A DNA stretch of 64,000 nucleotides from NCBI GenBank assembly GCA_001802455.1, contig MGXZ01000022.1, positions 1 to 64,000 on the forward strand. The letters are read 5' to 3'. Shown piece after piece: positions 19,038 through 29,205 of the stretch; position 1 is the first letter of the stretch, and the number at the start of each line of letters is the position of its first letter. The translations under genes were made by a program, and so were the position numbers. The notes beneath the pieces were generated by a model, which was not told the DNA's origin, did no database searches, and saw nothing but the letters and a program-made list of their open reading frames with translations. This DNA is from Gammaproteobacteria bacterium RIFCSPHIGHO2_12_FULL_39_24. Its GTDB lineage: Bacteria; Pseudomonadota; Gammaproteobacteria; Coxiellales; Coxiellaceae.

Positions 19038-20343
19038 CAGGCTCTAATAAAAACGTTTCCAATGATACACCAGTGACATGATTTGTCTGAAATGACTTAG
19101 TATTAATGACTGTTAATTTTTGGTGCGGAAATTGTTTTGCAAACCACGTAAATTCAAGCGGTGATGTTTGGCCGCGTTTCACTTCAATGAGATGCTGACT
19201 GGTTTCTACAAAATCAATTTCATGATTTTTATCTTGATAAAAAGCCAACGGTGCTAAAATTTCTTCGCCTTGAATGGCTTTTCTGCGCATGATTTCTTGT
19301 GTGACTAACCACTCATAAAACAGTCCTTGCTCGTTTGCAGATAATGCTAAAAATTCTGCAACACTTCTTATTCGATTCGGATGATAACAAATTGCGACGA
19401 GTAAATTCATAAAATGATATTTGCAGGGTTTGCGTAAAATCAATTGATGTCGATCCTTATCCCATGGATATACGGGAATAACACAGCCTAAATCCCGCAG
19501 GATTTCAATATAATTTGCTGCAATGGTATTGTTGGCCAGACCTGATTCACGCGCTAATTTTGCTTGACCCACAGGCGTTCCACCAAAACGAAACAAGACA
19601 TTTAAAATATTCGCAACAGCGGTTTGTGATCGAGCAGAACGCGTGATTTCACCATGGACCCAATCTCGCACTAACTCGATCACATATTCTGGAATAACCC
19701 CTGTTTTAGCAAGCTCAACACAAGCAACAGGCGATCCGCCCGATAATAAATAAGCAGTCAGTGTGTGATCACCCAGCGCATCGCCACATTTGTTTTTAAA
19801 TTCTCGATACGACACGGGTGTGAATAAATAAGTTGTTCTGGAAAGTTTACCTTTTCGACCAGGCATGCGTTCTGCGCCGCGGCGCAAATCAGTGGCTTTC
19901 GATCCAGTGGTGATCACTAATATTTTTGTTAATTTTCCTTGATCAGCAAGTCGCTTTAAGGCGAGTTCCCAGTTTTGAACCGTCGTAATTTCATCGATAA
20001 ATAATCGTCGCACGGGGGCATCTTTTGAGAATGCCGTGGTGAGTCCCTCTATCGCCGTTGTGAGTGCATCGACATCGGTAATGTAATCACCATTAAGATA
20101 AAAAGCAGTGCCGCCGCCAAATTGTTTGATGGTTTGATAGAGTTGTTGTTCAAGCCAAGTGCTTTTGCCATATTGTCTTGCGCCGCGAATGAGTAAAATT
20201 CCAGGTTCCAGCGGCAACTCCAGCAATCCAAAATCCATGTTAAATACATAAGGTGATTCTTTGAGCCAGTCCAAATGCGGAAAAATATGGGGCTGATCAA
20301 TATTGCCGGCTGCTAAAACAGTGTTGATGAGTTGATTATTCAT
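19033..20343 (-). CDS. AAA ATPase, AAA_14/DUF4143 type
   Basis: 436 residues. The Walker A is RGARQYGKSTW (normally RQVGKTT) and the Walker B region is RRLFIDEIT. A sensor-like ITTGSKATDLRRGAE follows. The C-terminal half has the DUF4143 part with KNHEIDFVETSQHLIEVKRG, which resembles a restriction-nuclease-like core (D...E-x-K). These proteins occur widely as solitary mobile-type ATPases of unknown role. The gene interrupts the usual uvrA/MFS-ssb neighbourhood. The upstream palindrome suggests tight control of its promoter. Confidence 0.85.
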   Translation of the reverse strand: MNNQLINTVLAAGNIDQPHIFPHLDWLKESPYVFNMDFGLLELPLEPGILLIRGARQYGKSTWLEQQLYQTIKQFGGGTAFYLNGDYITDVDALTTAIEGLTTAFSKDAPVRRLFIDEITTVQNWELALKRLADQGKLTKILVITTGSKATDLRRGAERMPGRKGKLSRTTYLFTPVSYREFKNKCGDALGDHTLTAYLLSGGSPVACVELAKTGVIPEYVIELVRDWVHGEITRSARSQTAVANILNVLFRFGGTPVGQAKLARESGLANNTIAANYIEILRDLGCVIPVYPWDKDRHQLILRKPCKYHFMNLLVAICYHPNRIRSVAEFLALSANEQGLFYEWLVTQEIMRRKAIQGEEILAPLAFYQDKNHEIDFVETSQHLIEVKRGQTSPLEFTWFAKQFPHQKLTVINTKSFQTNHVTGVSLETFLLEPV

Positions 20344-20372
20344 CGTTAATTATACCTAACGTTTAAAAGAGT

Positions 20373-20401
20373 AGTATATCTAACTTTTGAAACGTTAGCA
20401 A
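20373..20401 (-). promoter_or_regulatory. Promoter of the ATPase gene with palindromic operator in its spacer
   Basis: On the minus strand, TTGCTA (20396-20401) and TATACT (20373-20378) are 17 bases apart. A 19-bp near-palindrome (CTAACTTTTGAAACGTTAG, 20380-20398) covers the spacer and part of the -35. A second CTAACGTTT lies at 20356-20364. A regulator binding here would block RNA polymerase; which one is unknown. Confidence 0.55.
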
Positions 20402-20446
20402 TAGATGGGAATCATGGTTTGAGTAATCCGCGCCAGACCTGCCTTT

Positions 20447-20474
20447 TTGCCTTTTTTCCTAGAACTGTTATGCT
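20447..20474 (+). promoter_or_regulatory. Candidate promoter of uvrA
   Basis: TTGCCT (20447-20452), 16 bases, TATGCT (20469-20474), about ten bases before the uvrA ATG at 20485, so the leader would be very short. No CTGT-N8-ACAG LexA box is visible near it, although uvrA is often SOS-controlled. Confidence 0.4.
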
Positions 20475-20484
20475 CAGCGGTCTT

Positions 20485-23310
20485 ATGAATAAAACCATCT
20501 CCCTGCGCGGCGTGCGCACGCATAATTTAAAAAATATCAACGTGGATATTCCGCGCGATAAATTAGTGGTGATCACCGGATTATCGGGTTCTGGAAAATC
20601 ATCATTGGCGTTCGACACGTTATATGCCGAAGGGCAGCGTCGTTATGTGGAATCGCTGTCGTCTTATGCACGACAATTTTTATCGGTGATGGACAAACCA
20701 GAAGTGGATACGATTGAAGGATTATCACCGGCCATTTCCATCGAGCAAAAATCCGCATCACATAATCCGCGATCAACGGTTGGCACCATTACAGAAATTT
20801 ATGATTATTTACGATTATTATATGCACGCGTTGGTTCTCCGCGTTGTCCGCAACATCATCATGAATTAAGCGCGCAAACTGTTTCGCATATGGTGGATAC
20901 GGTTTTAGCTTTGCCAGAAGGAACGGCGGCGATGTTGTTGTCGCCCGTTGTGCGCGAACGTAAAGGTGAATTTGTTGAATTATTGAAAACATTAAAACAG
21001 CAAGGATTTGTGCGTGCACGTATTGATGGTGACATAAAAGATCTTGATGATGTTGCTAAATTAGATTTACGCAAAAAACATACGATTGAAGTGGTGGTGG
21101 ATCGCATCAAAGTACGAAAAGATATTCAACAACGTTTGGCAGAATCATTTGAGACGGCGTTGCGTTTGTCGGATGGATTAGCTTCAATTGATACTATCTC
21201 TCCCACTTCCACTCCCACTTTATTCTCCTCCCAATTCGCCTGTCCTCAATGCGGCTACAGTTTAAAAGAACTCGAACCCCGATTATTTTCTTTCAACAGC
21301 CCTGTAGGCGCGTGTGAAGTGTGCGATGGTTTGGGTGTTGAGCAATCGTTTGATGCAGAAAAAATAGTGCAAAATGCATCGCTTTCATTATCGCAAGGTG
21401 CGATTAATGGTTGGGACAGACGCAATTACCATTATTACCAAATGTTGATGACGTTGTCTGAACATTTTAATTTTGATTTAGAAAAACCATTTTCCTTGTT
21501 ATCAAAAAAAATTCAAAAAATAATTTTATATGGCAGCGGCAAAGAAGAAATTACATTTTCATTTGTGACACACAAAGGCACCAAAGTAGAGCGCACGCAT
21601 GTCTTCGAAGGGATTTTGCCGAATTTAACGCGTCGTTATAAAGAAAGTGAATCACAAGCGGTGCGAGAAGAACTATCGAAATTCCTCACGCAGAAATCCT
21701 GTGCATCGTGCAATGGCACACGGCTGTCTTTGTCAGCACGCAACGTTTTTATTGACGATAAATCGTTGCCAGAAGTGACCGCGATGTCGATTGCTCACAC
21801 ACACGATTTTTTTTCAACACTCAATCTGTCTGGTAATAAAAAAGAAATTGCCGACAAAATTTTAAAAGAAGTCAATGCGCGATTGGGATTTTTATTAGAT
21901 GTGGGATTAAATTATTTAACCTTGCATCGCAGCGCGGAAACATTATCCGGTGGTGAAGCGCAACGTATTCGATTAGCGAGTCAAATTGGTTCGGGATTGG
22001 TGGGTGTCATGTATATTTTGGATGAGCCATCCATTGGTTTGCATCAGCGTGACAACGATCGTTTGTTAAAAACGTTGGTGCGGTTGCGCGATTTGGGTAA
22101 CACAGTGATTGTCGTTGAGCACGATGAAGAAGCGATTTTACACGCAGATTATGTGATTGATATTGGGCCTGGTGCTGGAAAACAAGGGGGTGAAGTGGTG
22201 GCGATTGGTACGCCTGATGAAATTAAAAAATCACCGCGTTCGATTACCGGAAAATATTTGTCTGGCATTGCTTGTATCGAAATCCCTAAAAAACGTTTGC
22301 AAAACACGTGTCGCGAGTCAATCAAAATAATTGGCGCGCGTTGTCATAATTTAAAAAATGTATCTGTTGATATCCCGCTGGGATTGTTAACGTGTGTGAC
22401 GGGTGTTTCTGGTTCTGGAAAATCCAGTTTGATTAACGACACATTGTATCCCGTTGCCGCGCATCAATTAAACAAAGCCGGATTAAATGTTGTTGGTGAG
22501 CATGACAATATTCAAGGATTAGAAAAATGTGACAAAGTGGTGGATATTGATCAAAGTCCCATTGGGCGCACGCCACGTTCCAATCCCGCTACTTATACCG
22601 GCATTTTCACGCCAGTGCGTGAATTGTTTGCAGCAACACCAGAATCACGCGTGCGCGGTTATTCACCGGGACGATTTAGTTTTAATGTTTCGGGCGGGCG
22701 ATGTGAGGCGTGTGAAGGTGATGGTGTGATCAGAGTAGAAATGCATTTTCTCGCTGATGTTTATGTGATTTGCGATGAATGTCAGGGAAAAAGATACAAT
22801 CGCGAAACACTGGAAATTAAATACAAAGGCAAAAATATTCACGAAGTATTGCAAATGACCGTCGAAGAAGCGAATGAATTTTTTTCACCCGTACCGGTGA
22901 TTGCCAGAAAATTACAAACATTATTGGATGTGGGTTTGTCTTATATTGCGCTCGGACAAAGTGCGACGACGTTATCAGGAGGTGAGGCGCAGCGCATTAA
23001 ATTAGCCAAAGAATTATCGCGGCGCGATACCGGCAGTGCGTTGTATATTTTGGATGAGCCAACAACTGGTTTGCATTTTCACGATGTGGCGCAATTGCTA
23101 AAAGTGTTGATGCGATTGCGCGATCACGGTAACACAATCATTGTGATCGAGCATAATCTTGATGTGATTAAAGTAGCGGATTGGATTATTGATTTGGGTC
23201 CCGAAGGTGGCGATGGGGGTGGTATGATTGTGGCAGTGGGCTCGCCAGAAATGGTTGCGAAAAATAAAGCGTCGTATACGGGAATGTTTTTGAAGCAGAT
23301 GTTTATTTAA
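20485..23310 (+). CDS. uvrA: Excinuclease ABC subunit A
   Basis: 941 residues from [20 protein letters not shown]. Two ABC ATPase halves: Walker [10 protein letters not shown] (about 32-40) and GVSGSGKSS (about 640), each with LSGGEAQRI signatures. The zinc parts CPQC...CEVC and CEACEGDG...CDEC are also present. UvrA finds bulky DNA lesions and loads UvrB. The linker before the first zinc Cys pair reads [11 protein letters not shown], encoded by C-rich DNA resembling the GGGAGT repeat. Upstream starts at 20419 (TTG) and 20470 are less likely, as homology begins at 20485. Confidence 0.97.
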   Translation: MNKTISLRGVRTHNLKNINVDIPRDKLVVITGLSGSGKSSLAFDTLYAEGQRRYVESLSSYARQFLSVMDKPEVDTIEGLSPAISIEQKSASHNPRSTVGTITEIYDYLRLLYARVGSPRCPQHHHELSAQTVSHMVDTVLALPEGTAAMLLSPVVRERKGEFVELLKTLKQQGFVRARIDGDIKDLDDVAKLDLRKKHTIEVVVDRIKVRKDIQQRLAESFETALRLSDGLASIDTISPTSTPTLFSSQFACPQCGYSLKELEPRLFSFNSPVGACEVCDGLGVEQSFDAEKIVQNASLSLSQGAINGWDRRNYHYYQMLMTLSEHFNFDLEKPFSLLSKKIQKIILYGSGKEEITFSFVTHKGTKVERTHVFEGILPNLTRRYKESESQAVREELSKFLTQKSCASCNGTRLSLSARNVFIDDKSLPEVTAMSIAHTHDFFSTLNLSGNKKEIADKILKEVNARLGFLLDVGLNYLTLHRSAETLSGGEAQRIRLASQIGSGLVGVMYILDEPSIGLHQRDNDRLLKTLVRLRDLGNTVIVVEHDEEAILHADYVIDIGPGAGKQGGEVVAIGTPDEIKKSPRSITGKYLSGIACIEIPKKRLQNTCRESIKIIGARCHNLKNVSVDIPLGLLTCVTGVSGSGKSSLINDTLYPVAAHQLNKAGLNVVGEHDNIQGLEKCDKVVDIDQSPIGRTPRSNPATYTGIFTPVRELFAATPESRVRGYSPGRFSFNVSGGRCEACEGDGVIRVEMHFLADVYVICDECQGKRYNRETLEIKYKGKNIHEVLQMTVEEANEFFSPVPVIARKLQTLLDVGLSYIALGQSATTLSGGEAQRIKLAKELSRRDTGSALYILDEPTTGLHFHDVAQLLKVLMRLRDHGNTIIVIEHNLDVIKVADWIIDLGPEGGDGGGMIVAVGSPEMVAKNKASYTGMFLKQMFI

Positions 23311-23311
23311 A

Positions 23312-24319
23312 TTAAAAAATATTCACCTCTGTCTGCAAAATAATATTAAACTTGTCAAACACATTTTTTTGAATATCTTCACTTAATTTTTTAATTTCAG
23401 CGCCTGTCCCATGATCGTAATTCACTAAAACTAACGCTTGATTCGCATGCACGCCAACCTTGCCGAATCGTTTTCCTTTAAAGCCGCATTGCTCGATTAA
23501 CCATGCAGCCGGAATCTTAACGTGACTATTTTTCTCTTGAAAATACGGCATATCAGGATGTTTTTTTTGAAGCGATAAGAATAACGCTTCAGATATAATT
23601 GGATTTTTAAAAAAACTGCCGGCATTGGGAATTTTTTTGGGATCCGGTAATTTTTCTTGACGAATTTGAATGATGGTATCACTCATTGATTTAATCGAAA
23701 TATTTTTTCCCTTTAATTTTTCTTTAATCGCGCCATATTCAAGATGAAAAATCGGTTTTTTATATAAGCGCAAAACAACATGCGTGATAATAAATTTATT
23801 TTTTAAAGTTTTTTTAAAAATACTGTCACGATAACCGAATTCACATTCTGCATTTTTAAAAATGCGCGGCGTATTTTTTTCAATATCGATTGCATGCACT
23901 TCACATAACGTTTCTTTTAATTCGACACCATAGGCGCCAATATTTTGAATGGGTGCGGCACCCACTGTGCCAGGAATTAACGATAAATTTTCAATTCCCG
24001 CATAATTATTTTTAACGCAATACAAAACCAGTTGATGCCAATTTTCACCTGCGCCGATTTTTAAAAATACGTGATCATTATTTTCATCGATTTTTTCAAC
24101 GCCTACAATTTGGTTGTGAATCACTAATCCTTCAACATCGCGCGTGAATAAAATATTGCTGCCGCCGCCGAGGATAACATACGGTATCGTTTTATATTTT
24201 TTATTGGATAGAATGGCTCGCAACGCCGCGATTGAGTCGATGGTGACAAAGTATCGAGCGGTAGCATTGATATTGAACGTATTGTACTGTCCAAGCAGTA
24301 CGTTTTCTTTTATGCGCAT
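23312..24319 (-). CDS. murB: UDP-N-acetylenolpyruvoylglucosamine reductase
   Basis: 335 residues from the ATG at 24319. FAD-binding motif YVILGGGSNILFTRD and LIPGTVGAAPIQNIGAYGVE are visible, as are YRDSIFK (catalytic Arg region) and GSFFKNP (proton-donor Ser). It reduces UDP-GlcNAc-enolpyruvate to UDP-MurNAc in the cytoplasm. It converges on uvrA with one base between the stops. Type I MurB by its length and its loop. Confidence 0.96.
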   Translation of the reverse strand: MRIKENVLLGQYNTFNINATARYFVTIDSIAALRAILSNKKYKTIPYVILGGGSNILFTRDVEGLVIHNQIVGVEKIDENNDHVFLKIGAGENWHQLVLYCVKNNYAGIENLSLIPGTVGAAPIQNIGAYGVELKETLCEVHAIDIEKNTPRIFKNAECEFGYRDSIFKKTLKNKFIITHVVLRLYKKPIFHLEYGAIKEKLKGKNISIKSMSDTIIQIRQEKLPDPKKIPNAGSFFKNPIISEALFLSLQKKHPDMPYFQEKNSHVKIPAAWLIEQCGFKGKRFGKVGVHANQALVLVNYDHGTGAEIKKLSEDIQKNVFDKFNIILQTEVNIF

Positions 24320-24382
24320 TTTCAACCAAGTAATGTTATTATTTCGACTGTTATTTTAGCATAAAATTAAAGATTGAAGTCT

Positions 24383-25423
24383 ATGATCAAAAATGACCGC
24401 TTTATAAAAGCGTTATTACACCAACCCATTGATCGCACGCCGATTTGGTTAATGCGGCAAGCGGGAAGATATTTACCTGAATATCGCGCACTGCGATCAC
24501 AAGTAAAAGATTTTTTTACGTTTTGCCAAACACCTGAGTTGGCGTGTGAAGCAACACTACAACCTTTAAAACGATTTCCATTAGACGCTGCCATTATTTT
24601 CAGTGATATTTTAACGGTGCCCATTGCGATGGAGTGTGAAATTAAAATGGATGAAGGACATGGACCGATTGCCATCAATCCTATTCGCACAGAAAAAATG
24701 ATTGCTGAATTAAATACAACGCACGCATTAGAAAAATTACAGTATGTTTCGCAAGCGATTCAACTGACTAAAAAAGCATTAAATAATAAAATTCCATTAA
24801 TTGGTTTTGCGGGAAGTCCGTGGACGGTGGCAACTTACCTGGTCGAAGGACAATCGAGTAAAACATTTGAAAAAATAAAATCAATGCTGTATCGCGAACC
24901 GACCATACTGCGGGATTTATTGCAAAAAATCACCGATGTCACGGTTGATTATTTGAATATGCAAATTGATGCAGGTGCTGATGTGATCATGGTATTTGAT
25001 AGTTGGGGCGGTGTATTATCGCCATTGCATTATCAATTATTTTCGCTGCAGTATATGCAATATATTGGCGAAAAAATAATGCGAGAACAGTATGGAAAAA
25101 AAATCCCATTAATATTTTTTAGCAAAGGGTGCGGATTATATTTAGAAAATATTGCAGACAGTGGATGTGATGCGATTGGACTAGATTGGACAATGGATTT
25201 GGCGCGCGCAAAAAAATCAGTGGGTGATCGTGTTGCATTGCAAGGTAATTTGGATCCCTGCGCTTTATTTGCAGATCACACAACGATTCAACATGAAGCA
25301 AAAAAGATTTTGGATGTTTACAAAAATGAAACGGGATTGGTATTTAATTTAGGGCATGGTATTTCGAAAGAAACACCAGTTGAAAATGTTGCGGCGTTGG
25401 TTGAGACAGTAGTGAGTTATTAA
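24383..25423 (+). CDS. hemE: Uroporphyrinogen decarboxylase
   Basis: 346 residues from the ATG at 24383 (MIKNDRFIKALLHQPIDRTP). Both signatures are present: PIWLMRQAGRYLPEYR near the N-terminus and GFAGSPWTVATYLVEG in the middle. It converts uroporphyrinogen III to coproporphyrinogen III in heme synthesis. Four bases separate it from the reductase gene, so the two are probably cotranscribed. Confidence 0.97.
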   Translation: MIKNDRFIKALLHQPIDRTPIWLMRQAGRYLPEYRALRSQVKDFFTFCQTPELACEATLQPLKRFPLDAAIIFSDILTVPIAMECEIKMDEGHGPIAINPIRTEKMIAELNTTHALEKLQYVSQAIQLTKKALNNKIPLIGFAGSPWTVATYLVEGQSSKTFEKIKSMLYREPTILRDLLQKITDVTVDYLNMQIDAGADVIMVFDSWGGVLSPLHYQLFSLQYMQYIGEKIMREQYGKKIPLIFFSKGCGLYLENIADSGCDAIGLDWTMDLARAKKSVGDRVALQGNLDPCALFADHTTIQHEAKKILDVYKNETGLVFNLGHGISKETPVENVAALVETVVSY

Positions 25424-25426
25424 TTC

Positions 25427-26572
25427 ATGATTGTGGTGATTGGAACAGGATTAGCGGGGTATTTATTTTCGAAAGAATTTCGTAAACAAGATGCGAACAC
25501 GCCGCTCATGTTGCTCACCAAATCGGACGGATATTTTTATTCAAAACCACTGTTATCGACTGCATTGGCATATCAGCGCACACCTGATCAGTTAATCATG
25601 AATAATCTTGATACGATGCGCGAACAACTGAATGCGACTATTTTACGTCATGTTTCTGTTTTTAAAATTGACCCGCGTCATCAAAAAATATTTTTTCTTG
25701 ATGAACAGCATCGTGAGCATCATGTGGTTTACACAAAATTAATATTAGCCAATGGAGCTGATCCGGTTTGCATACCGCTACAAGGTGATGGCGCCAAAGA
25801 TGTTTTGCATGTTAATCAACTCGAAGATTACCGCATTTTTCGCGACAAAATAGCGGGAAAAAAACGCATCGCCATTTTGGGAACAGGATTAGTGGGGTGT
25901 GAATTTACCAATGATTTAATTCATGCGGGTTATCATGTCACGATGATTGCGCCAGATAATACCGTGTTGGCGCGATTGGTTCCCGCCGCAGTGGGTGATG
26001 TGTTGAAAAATGCATTTGAAAAAGCGGGGGTGCAGTTTTATTTATCCGTGTTTCCCATCATCGTTCAGAAAAAAAAATCATCTTATGACATTGTCTTATC
26101 CAATCATCAAAAAATTGAAGCAGATGTTATTTTATCTGCAACCGGCATTAAACCCAATGTGACATTAGCGAAAACTGCCAGTGTGAAAACCAATGTGGGT
26201 ATTGTTGTTAATTCCTATTTGCAAACCAGTGACCACGCTATTTTTGCGATGGGGGATTGTGCTGAAGTGAACGGAGAAATAAAAATGACGGTTGCACCCA
26301 TTTTGCAGCAAGCAAAAATAGTGGCGCATATGATGGTAGATAAAAAACCGGTGATTGAAAATATAATCTCGCCTATTGTTGTTAAAACGCCACTGTGTCC
26401 GGTCGTGATTTTGCCGCCACCAAAAGAGGTGATGGGTGAGTGGAAAATAGAAACAGATGGTATGCATGTGAAAGCTTTATTTTACGATCAAAAAAATCAA
26501 TTGCGTGGTTTTGTGTTGTCAGGAAATAAAGTGAAAGAGAAGCAGGCGATTATTCAGAAGCTAATATCCTAA
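25427..26572 (+). CDS. Rubredoxin-NAD(+) reductase-like FAD oxidoreductase
   Basis: 381 residues. N-terminal FAD Rossmann motif VIGTGLAGYLFSKEFRK, then the NAD site AILGTGLVGCEFTNDLIHAG (about 145-165) and the second FAD motif IFAMGDCAEV. The pattern VIGTGLAGY...SKPLLSTALA and the C-terminal VKTPLCPVVILPPP closely resemble Pseudomonas rubredoxin reductase. No rubredoxin gene is visible nearby, so the electron partner is unknown. It converges on the arginase gene with 23 overlapping bases. Confidence 0.88.
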   Translation: MIVVIGTGLAGYLFSKEFRKQDANTPLMLLTKSDGYFYSKPLLSTALAYQRTPDQLIMNNLDTMREQLNATILRHVSVFKIDPRHQKIFFLDEQHREHHVVYTKLILANGADPVCIPLQGDGAKDVLHVNQLEDYRIFRDKIAGKKRIAILGTGLVGCEFTNDLIHAGYHVTMIAPDNTVLARLVPAAVGDVLKNAFEKAGVQFYLSVFPIIVQKKKSSYDIVLSNHQKIEADVILSATGIKPNVTLAKTASVKTNVGIVVNSYLQTSDHAIFAMGDCAEVNGEIKMTVAPILQQAKIVAHMMVDKKPVIENIISPIVVKTPLCPVVILPPPKEVMGEWKIETDGMHVKALFYDQKNQLRGFVLSGNKVKEKQAIIQKLIS

Positions 26573-27401
26573 CCAACTCCAGCGCCAATTTTTTTGTTTT
26601 ATCCGCAACATCTAACACAGGATTAAATTCAACAATATCAGCACCCATTAATTGTGGATGATGCGCAATCATATTGAATTCTGGTAAAAATTCATTTGAG
26701 CGCACCCCTTCTTGTTCTGGCGTGCCAACACCGGGTGCATCCAGTGGATCGAAAAAATCCAAATCAATAACAATGCCAAATCCAGTGGTGTCTCGTGTCA
26801 CAATGGACACAGCATCCTGCATTATTTTTTTTATACCCTGTTTTTTAATATCGTGCATATAAAAAATTTTCACACCCAATTTTTTTAATAATGCTGCTTC
26901 ACCGGATTCATAACTGCGAATACCAACTAAAACAACATTATGTGGATTCAGTTTTGTCGTAACCACATCCGTTAATTTTTTATCACCATAACCCAATAAA
27001 ACTGCCAGCGGCATACCGTGAATATTGTTTGACGGCGTTGTTTCAAACGTGTGCGCATCCATGTGTGCATCAAACCAAATGAGACCAATATTATTTTCTG
27101 CGGTACCGCTCCAACTGCCAATGGATGCGGTATTGTCGCCACCGAGCGTGATAAAAAATTTTTTTTCTAACATAGCGTGTTGTGTTGAGTGCGCGAGCTG
27201 TGTTGTTAATATCACCACATCTTTGATCGCTGCTTGTTTTTGTTGTGGGTTATGTACGGTAAGCGGTGCGTGGAAATTACAATGAGAGGCGAGATCAGAT
27301 TTTTCGAGCGCATTTTTTAAAACCACTGCGCCTTGCGCGCAGTCTGGATTTTGTGCAGCATTTCCATACACATATAAATTGATGTCAATTTTCTTTTTCA
27401 T
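26550..27401 (-). CDS. Arginase family protein with one altered metal ligand
   Basis: 283 residues from the ATG at 27401 (MKKKIDINLYVYGNAAQNPD). The ureohydrolase motifs WFDAHMDAHT and IDLDFFDPLDAPGVGTPE are present, as is ADIVEFNPVLD, so the arginase fold is clear. The first motif, normally GGDHS, reads GGDNTAS, so the usual His ligand of one Mn(II) is Asn. Either the substrate or metal preference differs, or activity is reduced. Not confidently rocF. Confidence 0.85.
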   Translation of the reverse strand: MKKKIDINLYVYGNAAQNPDCAQGAVVLKNALEKSDLASHCNFHAPLTVHNPQQKQAAIKDVVILTTQLAHSTQHAMLEKKFFITLGGDNTASIGSWSGTAENNIGLIWFDAHMDAHTFETTPSNNIHGMPLAVLLGYGDKKLTDVVTTKLNPHNVVLVGIRSYESGEAALLKKLGVKIFYMHDIKKQGIKKIMQDAVSIVTRDTTGFGIVIDLDFFDPLDAPGVGTPEQEGVRSNEFLPEFNMIAHHPQLMGADIVEFNPVLDVADKTKKLALELVRILASE

Positions 27402-27472
27402 TATGTCAGACAGTGTAACAAATATGTTAGAATACACACAATTTTATCTGATGTAGAAAAGAGCAAGAAGTG

Positions 27473-28768
27473 ATGGAATGGACACGACGATTATTTCGTC
27501 GAAAAAATAAATCGGTGAAGCTGAAGTCTGTCGCTGATGTTATTCCGCGTGGCAAACACAGTATTTCGCGTAGCGCAATTAGTCCGAATACGTTGAAAGT
27601 GTTATATCGTTTGAAAGAAGCAGGATGTGCAGCCTATTTAGTCGGTGGCGGCGTGCGAGATATTTTGTTGGGTAGGACACCGAAAGATTTTGATGTTGCT
27701 ACGGATGCGCATCCTGAGATGATTCGTACCATTTTTCGCAACAGTCGCATCATTGGCCGACGCTTTCGATTGGTGCATGTTTTTTTTGGAGAGGAAGTCA
27801 TTGAGGTGTCGACATTTCGTGCGAATGCGTTGGAAGACACGCGCTCAGAAACGATTGTGCATTCTGATACCGGCATGATTTATCGTGACAACACGTATGG
27901 CACAATTGAAGAAGATGCATGGCGCCGTGATTTTACGGTGAATGCATTGTATTACAATATTGCTGATTTTAGCGTAGTGGATTACATGCGTGGCATGGCG
28001 GATTTGAAGCATCGATTGATTCGCGTCATCGGCGATCCGAAGCAGCGTTTTCATGAAGACCCCATTCGTTTGTTGCGCGCGATTCGCTTAGAGGCGAAAT
28101 TACATTTTCAGATAGAAAAAGAAACTGAAAATGCATTGAAATCGTTGCCGCATTTATTGCAGCATGTGCCACCGTCGCGTTTGTTTGACGAATGTTTGAA
28201 ATTATTTTTCGAAGGAAATGCTTGGGCAACTTATCAACAATTAATACATCACCATTATCTGAGCGTGCTTTTTCCACAAACGGTGCATGCGCTGCATGCG
28301 CATAAAAATAAAATTCATGAAAAATTAATTCGCTTGGCGATGGAAGCAACGGATGCTCGCTGGAAATTGGGTGAGAGTGTGAACCCAGGATTTTTATTGG
28401 CTGTGTTGTTGTGGCCTGTTTTGCAACTGCATTTATCACAGATGAAAAATAAAAAAAATAAATTTTTTATGCAATTGCATCAATTGATACAAGATACTAT
28501 TCAAAAACAAACTGACACGATGATGGTGCCAAAACGTTTGCAATTTATGATGCAAGCAATGTGGTTGTTGCAGTTTCAATTAATGAAGCGTCGACCCAAT
28601 CGTGTGTTGGTAATTTTTAATCATCGCTATTTTCGTGCTGCATTTGATTTTATGGGATTGCGTGTACAAGCGGGTGAAATGCCAGCCGACCATTATGAGT
28701 GGTGGAAACATTTTCAAACGGTGGATAGTGAAGCACAACAAAAAATGATTGCGGAATTGCGTTCATGA
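27473..28768 (+). CDS. pcnB: Poly(A) polymerase I (tRNA nucleotidyltransferase superfamily)
   Basis: 431 residues from the ATG at 27473; a GTG just before it is possible. The head domain contains AYLVGGGVRDILLGRTPKDF with the DVAT acid pair, then RRFRLVHVFFGEEVIEVSTF and EDAWRRDFTVNALYYNI. The basic N-terminus (RRLFRRKNKSVKLKSVADVI) and the long length mark it as PcnB rather than Cca. It adds poly(A) tails to RNA. Next to folK with an ATGA overlap, as in many Gammaproteobacteria. Confidence 0.95.
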   Translation: MEWTRRLFRRKNKSVKLKSVADVIPRGKHSISRSAISPNTLKVLYRLKEAGCAAYLVGGGVRDILLGRTPKDFDVATDAHPEMIRTIFRNSRIIGRRFRLVHVFFGEEVIEVSTFRANALEDTRSETIVHSDTGMIYRDNTYGTIEEDAWRRDFTVNALYYNIADFSVVDYMRGMADLKHRLIRVIGDPKQRFHEDPIRLLRAIRLEAKLHFQIEKETENALKSLPHLLQHVPPSRLFDECLKLFFEGNAWATYQQLIHHHYLSVLFPQTVHALHAHKNKIHEKLIRLAMEATDARWKLGESVNPGFLLAVLLWPVLQLHLSQMKNKKNKFFMQLHQLIQDTIQKQTDTMMVPKRLQFMMQAMWLLQFQLMKRRPNRVLVIFNHRYFRAAFDFMGLRVQAGEMPADHYEWWKHFQTVDSEAQQKMIAELRS

Positions 28769-29205
28769 CCATTGCTTATGTTGCGCTTGGCAGCAATTTA
28801 AATGATCCTAGAAAGCAAGTGATCACCGCGTTGCGGTTTATTCGAGACATTGCAAATACAATAGTGATTGCTGAATCGAGTTTGCATCAAACTGTGCCGA
28901 TGGGTCCGCAAGATCAACCTGATTATATCAACCAAGTGATTGCAGTTAAGACTCAATTAACTGCGCATGAATTATTATTTGCATTACAAACAATTGAAAA
29001 TAAAATGGGTCGTGTGCGTACGATTCGCTGGGGCGCTCGAATCATTGATTGTGATATTTTATTGTTTGGCGATGAAGTGATTCATACGGAAAATTTAATT
29101 ATTCCCCATCCAGAAATGACGAAACGACCATTTGTGCTAGACCCATTAGCTGAAATTGCACCGCATTTGGTGTTAAAATCAGAAACCCGGATAACTGATA
29201 ACTGA
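28765..29205 (+). CDS. folK: 2-amino-4-hydroxy-6-hydroxymethyldihydropteridine pyrophosphokinase
   Basis: 146 residues. It has AYVALGSNLNDPRKQV, RTIRWGARIIDCDILLFGDE and IPHPEMTKRPFVLDPLAEIA, the pterin and ATP sites of HPPK in folate synthesis. It is shorter than usual at the end, and the last codons (RITDN and the stop) are written by the CTGATAA repeat, as if the repeat trimmed the gene. It overlaps pcnB by four bases. Confidence 0.95.
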   Translation: MTIAYVALGSNLNDPRKQVITALRFIRDIANTIVIAESSLHQTVPMGPQDQPDYINQVIAVKTQLTAHELLFALQTIENKMGRVRTIRWGARIIDCDILLFGDEVIHTENLIIPHPEMTKRPFVLDPLAEIAPHLVLKSETRITDN

